This document shows positions 55,830-64,000 of a stretch of 64,000 nt of DNA, piece by piece. The notes under the pieces were generated by a model, which saw only the letters and a program-made list of their open reading frames with translations, was not told where the DNA came from and did no database searches. The position numbers were made by a program, and so were the translations under genes. This DNA comes from Zychaea mexicana (taxonomy: Eukaryota; Mucoromycota; Mucoromycetes; Mucorales; Lichtheimiaceae), in NCBI RefSeq assembly GCF_025766255.1, contig NW_026516723.1:219697-283696 (forward strand), read 5' to 3'. Positions within the stretch are counted from its first letter, which is position 1. Each line of letters begins with the position of its first letter.

Positions 55830-57818
55830 TCAGACTTCTTCGACTTCTTTCTTCTCATTAACGCTTTCAGCTTTGATGGTATCCTTAGCTTTAGGCAATG
55901 CGATCTTTTTTTCTTCCAAATAGTAGACTAGGAGGCATACCACCATCATTAAAGCTGTCGTAGAGGTTGAAACAATTTTACCAGTACGGAAGGCCGGAGC
56001 TTGGGTAACTATAGATTTCTTTATATGTTAGCATGCCTCAAACATAAAACGCACTAGTGTAACAGCAATTGAAGATGATACTAGCCTGTCCAAGCTACGA
56101 CATTGATAAAGTTAGGGGCGAGGTTTCCAATAGCGTTCACTATGGCAATGGCCAAGGCACGAGTCTCGGGATCGCATTGATGGATTTCGTTGTTCCAAGT
56201 CATCATAATGGGCGAAATACCGAGCACAGGGACAACCATGTAAGTACAGACATACAAGAGTGGGATGGGAACATTTCCATGGTTGACGGCAACAAGGAGG
56301 ACATAAAAGACCAGAGTCCAGAGAGCACCGGCTTGGATATGCCAGTGGCGCTTGCCATAGTGATCGGAAAGCCAGCCTTGAGCAACAATCACAACGCTAT
56401 AATTTTTTGAATAAAAATAGAAGAAGGCTGTTTAGCTCCATGATCACAAGGGGAAAAACGTCAGAAAGAACACTTACGCAGCCAAACACCAATAGGGTAC
56501 TGTCATGTAATTGGAGAAGGAAGCCTCGTACCCGGACTCACGGAGAATAATGGCGAAATTTTGAAGGATACCCATACCAAGTTGCATGCAAGTGAAAATT
56601 ATAATAAAGAGGTAGATATATGGTGTGGTGCACACGTTGCGTAAAGTAGTAAGGTTGAGACCAGTAGCAATGACCTTTTTGCCCTGGAGCTCCAGGCGCT
56701 TGACGGCAAGCTCACGCTCCTCACCCACGATCCAACGAGTGTTGTGAGGATAATCAGGAATTAAAAAGAAGCCGACGACGCCAATAGCAACACCGATAAG
56801 TCCTTCGATAATGAAAAGCCATTTCCAGCCACGCATACCATGAGCACCGTCAAGGGTATCAGCGATGGCGCCCGAAATCAAGCCACTGAAAGCACCAGAA
56901 ACTATTGTTTGCATAACAAGAAAAAAAATCAGTAGATATTAAGCGAGTAAAATTATTCTTACAGCCTTATAGAAACCATCGGTTATAAAAAATATACTTA
57001 CACTGTGAGCCCGCAACGAAGAAGGCAGTACGGGTACCAAGTTCTTGACGGGTGTACCAGTTACCAAGTAGAAAGACCATACCAGGGTAGAAAGGAGCTT
57101 CAGCAAAACCGAGCAAGATACGCAAGCCGTAAAGAGCACTGTGTGTCCGCACAAGTGCCATAAAGCATACAACACCACCCCAAGTAGTCACAGCAGCAGG
57201 CAACATGAGACTAGGTCGTACTTTGGTGATGATCATGTTCGAAGGAATTTGGAGACTATAAGAAACAGCAATAGCAAACATTAGTCTGTATAAGCATTGC
57301 GCATGCATCATTCCAAGCACCTCCCACTACTAAATATAGCATGACTGCAGACATACCAGACATAGCCGATAAAGAACATGGTAACAGCCCAGTTATAAGC
57401 AGCAGACTCGAGATTCAGCTCTTCCTTCATACCGTTTGTGTATGCGTTAGCTAATAAACAGAATGGATGGTATCAGCAACACGCCAAAATAGAGGAATTT
57501 TATTCGGCAGTAATATACTTACGCATGTTGTTTCGATCGAGACCATTGGCCCAGTAAGCGAAGAAGCTGTTTTCATTATCATTAGTATTTATTAGCTCTA
57601 ACGACTTAAAATAAAAGAAGAAAAGCAAACAGTGACAAGTTCTGTTCACAATCAAGTACTTACGCCCAAATCATGAATCGCAAGTCGAGTTTACGAACCA
57701 GTTTCTTTTGAACTTCAAGTTCATGAGGTGTCAGCTCAATAGGTGCATTATTCTGACTACTTGTTTGAGACGGAGCTTCTGCATTCTCTGCTTGTTGCCG
57801 CTGTTGAACTCCCTCCAT
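55830..57818 (-). CDS. MFS permease of the Dal5/TNA1 (anion:cation symporter) family
   Basis: Seven exons (57664..57818, 57523..57566, 57357..57450, 57002..57255, 56478..56901, 56086..56396, 55830..56008) total 1461 nt, 486 aa. The protein has the 12-helix layout of allantoate/nicotinate-type permeases: VRKLDLRFMIWAFFAYWANG, LDRNNM, IGYVCLQIPSNMIITKVRPS, YGLRILLGFAEAPFYPGMVF, GWKWLFIIEGLIGV, PDYPHNTRWI, DHYGKRHWHI and RALAIAIVNAIGNLAPN. Substrates in the family are carboxylates such as allantoate, nicotinate, pantothenate or dipeptides; the sequence does not say which. The join between AWT and VTQAPAFRTGK keeps frame only with a GC donor (CAG/GCTAGT). A TATAAAAG box on the minus strand at 57917–57924 lies about 100 bp upstream of the start. 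Confidence 0.93.
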
Positions 57819-57916
57819 TATAACATACACGATAGTACGTATAGAATATAGGAAAGGGTCGAGAAGCGTGTGTGGGAGCCTGTGTTATATGGTATAAAGA
57901 TATTTAATGATTTGTC

Positions 57917-57924
57917 CTTTTATA
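57917..57924 (-). promoter_or_regulatory. TATA box of the MFS permease gene
   Basis: TATAAAAG on the minus strand, 99 bp upstream of the ATG at 57818. Confidence 0.55.
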
Positions 57925-60900
57925 TATAAAGGCTTCGACTCTCATCGACTGTTTGGGTGTTCCACACTGTCCTACTACTGTTAAAGAGTGATCCGCTCTT
58001 TTTTTTGTATTTTTTGACCAAAACCACTTGTGTCATGGTGTCACAAAGGAACTACCCCTTATTTATCTCGATCCGTCTCTTTTTCCTCAGTATGATCAGG
58101 TCGCTTTCTCTCACCTAGGCTTATATAATATCGAAATTACATATTTCATCGCTTGGGAATAATACTCTTCTGCAGGATGATCAATGACTGTTTCATCCCA
58201 AAAAGTGCCATCACGATTCTCTTTTCTCCCACTACCCCTAAAATAGATTAAAAGGACCATTATATAGAGTCCAAGTGATGCTGCTGCCTCGACGTGCTAG
58301 TGCCTAAACCTTATATTCTTCTTCTCCTTTTCCTTTTCTTCGATGTGTGTTACGTCTCCTCATAAGTGTTGCGGTATCGTACGGTATTTGTGACGATTCT
58401 GTCAACATTTGTATTACATTATCCGCAATAGTTTGGTAGTAATACTGATCTATACGCAAAGTTGCTTTTCTGAGCGCATACTGACACACAACGAAAGATG
58501 AAGAGGCAATGTGCTGATAGAATAAATGCCCTATCATAGCAGCGTTTATACACGTTTATGATTTCACAATGATATACATACGCTGATTTGGACAAAACGA
58601 TCCGTCTTTTGCACCAATGGAAAGTTCTAAGAAATCCATTTTTTGCAAGAACCGAGAATTCGCAAGAAGGCGGGGTACAATATCCAGGCAAACACTGAAA
58701 GTTGATGCCGCTCAGTTTTGAAAGGTTGATGCAGGGTGCACGTAGTGGCGGTGTAAAATTGCGGGAGATCACAGTATCTGTAATTACTATACTTGGCTAT
58801 ACACACAAAGGAAAACACGGTAATTTTATGTCACATTACCGTGGGGATCGGGATTTAGGACAATTCTGGGTCATGGTTCAAAGGTGTTGAGATTCGATTG
58901 ATTGAACAGAAGGCATCAAAAGCATTGGGTATTCTGATGAAAGCTATGTTGCTAGAGAAATGGCGTCATCAAAACAGGCTTATCAGGGTGTAAATAAATC
59001 AGCTTCTGTTTTGCACCCAACAATTGGGCTATGCACCATTTTGCAACATTTAAAAAATATCTCCACAGCTACTTGTATATCCATTATCTTTCAAGTACCT
59101 AAGCCGTCGTCGGATAAAGCAAGACATCATCTGCAGACATACAGGATTTTTCCTAATGATAGGCGGGGCTATTTTTTCATTTAGGCGCCGGGGTTCATAT
59201 TTTCTGTTGGCCGGTGTAACTTTCGTGGTTGGCAGTATAATTTTCATGACTGGGGGGAGGCAAAAATCACAATAGCGGTGCAATTTCAGATGTTGGCAGA
59301 AAGACAAACGCATTTGGCGGCCGGAAGTGCAATTCGAAACATTGCTGTGGTCTTTAGTATGGAAACGACAACTGGACATTTTTTGATCTTTGAATTATTT
59401 AAAAAGCATGTATAAAAAAACATATTTTGACCAAACGATTCCCCAACATCATAATCCACTGTTGGGAAAACTCCATTGAAATCCAGGAATTATGATTATT
59501 TCTGCTAAGCGACGATCCCTATTGGAGGGACAGATAGTCATTTCGGCGCTCATTATCAGTAGTCGCCCACGGTATGCAATGCCGTTGAAAGCGATCCATA
59601 GACTACGTCCTTCTTGACCTATTGGTAAAGGTGACATGAGCTTCGTGAACATTTCCGTACACTGACCGGATCAGTGGCTCAAACCAAAAACGTAGCCTTG
59701 GAGCGTTCATTATACGGGAAATCCTACATGGTTTAAAGCAAACGCATGTAGTCCAAGAGCAAACACACATTACTATCCCTACCAACTTTAATTGATATGC
59801 CATCTTGCCACCAATCAATGCACCAGTCGTGAATAGGATTACTGCTGTAAGAAGTCTTGTAGTGAAGAAGCTACTCGTCCCCAACAAACTTTTCTGTGGC
59901 ATCTAAAGACAAGGCATAGTAAAAATAAGCGGATCGTAATTTATACCAAAAGGGACTATATATTAAGCTAAGTGGGACGTAATGCACAGTAAACGGTGCT
60001 CTTAACGTATAGAAAAAGCAACCGCAAAAGAGCAGGACTTTTCTCTCGGGGTTTATTATGACATCATTGATTCGGCAACGGCAAGAAGTGTGCAAAGAGC
60101 CGGTCAGAGACACAAGCCCACATGATGTGAATTTTGCTGTGAAAACAGGCAACAGTAGGGGTAAACTCGCAGCGTCTCTCTTTTCTTTTTTTATTATCAC
60201 ATAACGAAGGCTCCGATCACGTACGCAAATAATCAAGGAAGCAAAGGTAGTCTAGGAATGAGGAATTCAGGAAGAGCGCAACACATATCTTCTTTTTGGA
60301 TAGTGACGAAGTTACGCGTGTGCCAAACCTTGAACGTTCCAACAGCTTTCCCCTGAAACGAAAACTATGCGCATTGTGACGCAGCGATTTGGCCATTTGA
60401 CTTCGCACTCGAAATTTTCATGCACAAAGGGATGGCGAGTGAACAAGGTGATCAATGGAGCAACAATATGCGCAAAAGTGTCAAACGTTGGAGGAAGTCA
60501 TCGTTTGTAGTGTTATTCTTCTGATCGTCCCAAAGGAACTTAAACGCTGCTTTAAAAGAACGTAGAACCGCACGAAAACAAACGAACCGATTTACTTTAT
60601 CGGCAGCAATGGAAAACAATGAAGGATGAGTCGAATTCACTAGCGGCAGCGGATACTTATCTATGAGCGGGCCAACTTATCTGCAGCAGCATATACTTGG
60701 GATGGAGGATAGAACTTTAGTAGTAGCATCAACCGGGATGGAGGATGGAGGGAGGAGGTTACACGGCGTGGTTCAGAGAACTGTTGGCGGATAGCGAAAT
60801 GGTAAAGCAACAGTTTGACGAGCACGGTTAAACATAAAAGATAACGGGTCTGTTTTATATAGTGCAGCGATGGGGGCATCTTTTTCCGCACACACATAAC

Positions 60901-62185
60901 ATTACGTACCACACACACAGTCAAAAGACAATATTAAAGTACTGTGGATTTGTCTGTGAAGTACGCTATATACACACGCTGTTTGCCCTGTTGGCTGAAG
61001 GAATGTAAACTGGCTGCTGGGTGGATTGTGTTCTCACTGTTCACTGATGTTAAATTGTCTACCTTGTCAGTCACGCCTAATTCCGGCATTTACTGCTCAC
61101 AGAAAAGCATTTCTTCCGTGAATGTACTTGCTCATTCGCATTCGTGTCTTTGTTTTCGCTTGACACGGTGCCGTGCACGGACCTCTCACAACCAAGCGGC
61201 GACAGCATCGGAGGTACAGCTGCCCATGGTGAGAGACACGTACCACTACCGCCGCAGCACATTTGTTTGGATGACCACCAAGCACACCCCCTTTCCTTTC
61301 CTTTCTTGATAGTCCCTTTGAGCCATATGCTAAAGCCATACTATTAAGCAAGAGCCAATGAAAATCCATGGAACTTGGTGGAACTTTTTGAAGTTCCGAG
61401 CGTGACAGTCAAAAAACGTCTATATAAAGCGAGCAATTTCGCTTTTCCTTTCTTTTTCTTTTTCTTAACTTTAGTTCGTTTTGGAAAGGCGTTGGGCTGT
61501 ATGCGCAGGAGTCACTGTCTGTGCTATGATCAGTTCCGTGCCAGTGCTGGCGATTGTTCAGAGTTTTCTGATGATTGGATGGGCTTCAGTGGTCCGCCAT
61601 GAAGAGATGACTGCAATGTACCAGTGCGGGTCAGTGGAGGGTGAGGAACGAACAGATTATTATTACTATTATTTATTACACACATTATTACACACAAATA
61701 AGAAAATGATAAACAAAATAAAACAATCTTTTTCTTTTCGCACTCTTCTCATAAACGTTTTGCCGCTTTATTTATTTTTTTGCTTTGCCTTTTTTTCATG
61801 TGCTTGACAAGTTCCTTATTTTTTTGCCCACCCACAACTTCGTGCTAAACAAAGCGGGGAACAATGACAGACGATAGTAACGCGATCACAATGCGCTTTA
61901 TCACACTTTGGAATGCACTTTGCACCTTTCTTTTTTTTACATTTCAGTGGTCGCGTAGTTCTGCTCGCGAAATAATCGAAAGGAAAGAATTTGTTGGGAG
62001 GGTATGGACTCCAGCAACAACGGCGCTTAAGGCAAGCTGTTCTAAACTGAGAGAACCAGTTTAATGGTTTGTTTCGCTCGCCACGCCCCTTTCAACCCCT
62101 TGATTAACCGAAAACAGCCATGCTGGTCTATAATTTGACAATTTGTTTAAAGCTGCCCACATCCATCATTGCGGGCTTGGACGAT

Positions 62186-62204
62186 CGGCAATCGCTGATT
62201 GCCG
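62186..62204. repeat. Short perfect hairpin
   Basis: CGGCAATC, loop GCT, GATTGCCG: an 8-bp perfect stem with a 3-nt loop in otherwise unannotated DNA. Confidence 0.8.
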
Positions 62205-63136
62205 TGGGCATATACTCGTATGAGAAGACGCTGGCTACGGCGTTCAGCACACATTTACTCCAACCCAATCCAATACACGCTCAGTCATGCTGGTGATAAG
62301 ATATCCTTTCTTCTGATTTGAATTCGTCAATATAACTTGTGGTGACAAAACTTCCGTTCTGAGTGCATCATCGGCTCCCTTTTCTTGGTAAATAATCGTA
62401 TAAGGGATTAAGAGATCACAAATGACATACGTCTATGCATCATATCGCGTCAGTCCATATCGGGTTATAATAGCCTTACATATGCTGGATCATCCGAGTA
62501 TAATGTTTACGTGCTTTACACAACTCGGTGGGAATGTCTCTATGCGACAGTGCTTAGCTTATTGCCATGGTAATTGCTGTGTATGCTTTTGCTTGATTTT
62601 TAGCCGAGTACCTTATTCCGATGATGATTTAGGTAGTGTAATGATGTGTTTTACCACAGTGTATTTATATATGTGTTTGCGCTCTGTATTCTCTTTTATA
62701 GTATAATAAAATCTGTGGCGAAGGTATTCTACCGATATGCAAGCACACCATAGCCAGTGCTTATTTTTATGTACTTAATACATAGGAGTTGACAGTTTAA
62801 TTAAATGCAGGATCCGTCAATTCTCACACCTCTTTGAATTTCACACAAAAATCGGGAATCTTAGCTTTGAGCTGTTGTCAGGTTACAGTGCCGCTGCGGG
62901 CTGCTCAACCCTGTTGATGATCTCTCCATTACAGCAAACAGCGCAATACTCTTCCGTCGACCATAAGATAAGACATTTAAAAAGAAAAAGAAAATCAGTT
63001 CGACGAACCGCCGAAACCCTCTGCTAATCAGACATCCACGTCGAAAGGCTCAGCACTATGTTGTGCGAGCTCTACTGTCTGAGATGCGGGTGTTATTGTT
63101 GCTCGCTCTTTCTAATCCTGTTCTTGCTCACCAGCG

Positions 63137-63187
63137 TTGCTGCTGCTGCTGCTGCTGTGGTTGTTGTTGTTGTTGTTGTTGTTGTTG
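63137..63187. repeat. Compound (GCT)n/(GTT)n microsatellite
   Basis: About five GCT units followed by about nine GTT units. Confidence 0.9.
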
Positions 63188-63221
63188 TGATGGAGATGAT
63201 GGTGGTCAAAACACTGATACG

Positions 63222-63384
63222 TTTATAACGGTTTGACATTCTCTTTTATGAAAGATGATTATTATAAGTGAAGCGTACCCAGCAATACTATTGATATTCG
63301 ATATGCCCTTCTTCTCTATATAGTTCACGATCAAGCAATGACCGCTCACAGTTTCATCAGCGCAATTTATAACGGTTTGACACT
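63222..63384. repeat. Pair of 19-bp direct repeats 144 bp apart
   Basis: TTTATAACGGTTTGACATT at 63222–63240 and TTTATAACGGTTTGACACT at 63366–63384 differ at one base. Confidence 0.85.
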
Positions 63385-64000
63385 TTTTTATATCTTCAAC
63401 TTCTTTCAACCTACGTTTATCACCCTACTACTGTATCCCAACACTATGGAGCAATTGATTGAAACTACTTACACCGAATAAAATATGCACCGTTACAATA
63501 CGTATACGTCAAGTCCTATTAACTACATACTGTATAAGCACTAGCTGTGGTGTGCATGCATTTCGCTAGAATACCTTCGTTGCTAGTTTTTCAAAAGAGA
63601 ATACAGAGCGCAAACACACTATTACACTGTCCAAAGACATCATCAGATAAGATATTTGGTTAACATCAAAAGTATACACAGACAACTACCACGGCAACCA
63701 GCTAAGCATTGTAGCATAGACACAATCCATCCGAATTTGTAAAGCACGGAAACGCTATACTCGGATTATCCAGCTTTTCTAATCAGTAGCAGTACGATTG
63801 CCATTATATCATGAATGTGGAAGATCTTACACCTGTACAACGAGGGGCGGCTATAAGCCGATACTGTATGGACTGACGCAATATGATGCATAGGCGTATG
63901 TTGTTAGTGATCTCTTGATATCCTTTACGATAATTTAGAAAGAGAAGGTCTGCTTATGATGCACTTAGAATGGATGTCTTGTCACAAAAAAAAAAAAAAA

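Larger units (their letters stand above)
57925..64000. other. Gene-poor terminal 6 kb
   Basis: No gene could be supported. Weak coding-like frames (for example minus 59603–59902 and 61097–61369, plus 58960–59184) have no recognisable domains. Local structures include an 8-bp-stem hairpin at 62186–62204, a CTG/GTT repeat at about 63137–63187, 19-bp near-identical direct repeats at 63222 and 63366, and a poly-A run at the window end (63986–64000). Confidence 0.5.

Noticed and set aside
58702..59902. Coding-like frames on both strands, considered as a decayed transposase
   Set aside because: No transposase motif, no terminal repeats and no consistent reading order were found.

Overview
This window is eukaryotic nuclear DNA from a filamentous, early-diverging fungus, most likely Mucoromycota (Mucorales-like). 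The assignment is an inference. It rests on intron-rich genes with short GT–AG introns (about 50–140 nt), the fungal alpha-aminoadipate lysine route, a YAP-type bZIP factor, a HOG-type MAPKKK and an AT-rich background. No bacterial operons, rRNA or CRISPR arrays are seen. Gene models were built by hand, joining exons by reading frame and splice sites. Almost all coding totals are exact multiples of three.

Layout. 1–5.6 kb, minus strand: a Ysc84/SYLF actin-patch gene that runs off the left edge, a small peroxisomal SCP2-type protein ending in SKL, and a cytochrome P450 carrying two apparent frameshifts. 6.5–10.4 kb, plus strand: SEC23 (COPII coat) and a mitochondrial ribosomal protein S7. 10.4–16.7 kb is gene-poor: a badly frameshifted coding relic, an 868-bp hAT-like non-autonomous transposon with a perfect 8-bp target duplication, and a tRNA-Val. 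16.7–23.5 kb, minus strand: a compact run of five genes (UBTD-type ubiquitin-like protein with an MGCC start, Lys5-type phosphopantetheinyl transferase, an unknown protein with a WWE-like C-terminal part, an 83-aa unknown, and an F-box/LRR protein).

25.2–29.6 kb holds an SSK2/Wis4-type MAPKKK. It is followed by a CHID1-like GH18 protein (minus) divergent from the kinetochore gene NDC80 (plus), an F-box-like unknown, an uncertain small gene, and the splicing factor CDC5/CEF1 (minus). CDC5 is divergent from homocitrate synthase (plus). The trifunctional C1-tetrahydrofolate synthase (minus, 44.2–48.0 kb) has in-frame alternative starts that would give mitochondrial and cytosolic forms. A YAP-type bZIP (plus, 52.0–53.7 kb) and a Dal5-type MFS permease (minus, 55.8–57.8 kb, with one apparent GC–AG intron) follow. 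The last 6.2 kb holds no gene I can support.

Together these are mostly housekeeping genes (secretion, splicing, chromosome segregation, one-carbon and lysine metabolism, osmostress signalling) separated by AT-rich spacers. Homocitrate synthase (first step of lysine synthesis) and the Lys5-type transferase (activates the Lys2 reductase of the same pathway) lie about 23 kb apart. I found no convincing new multi-gene system. The most notable items are the hAT-like element, the frameshifted P450, the dual-start C1-THF synthase, and several odd splice features (14- and 15-nt microexons, a GC donor, and an acceptor preceded by a run of 22 A).
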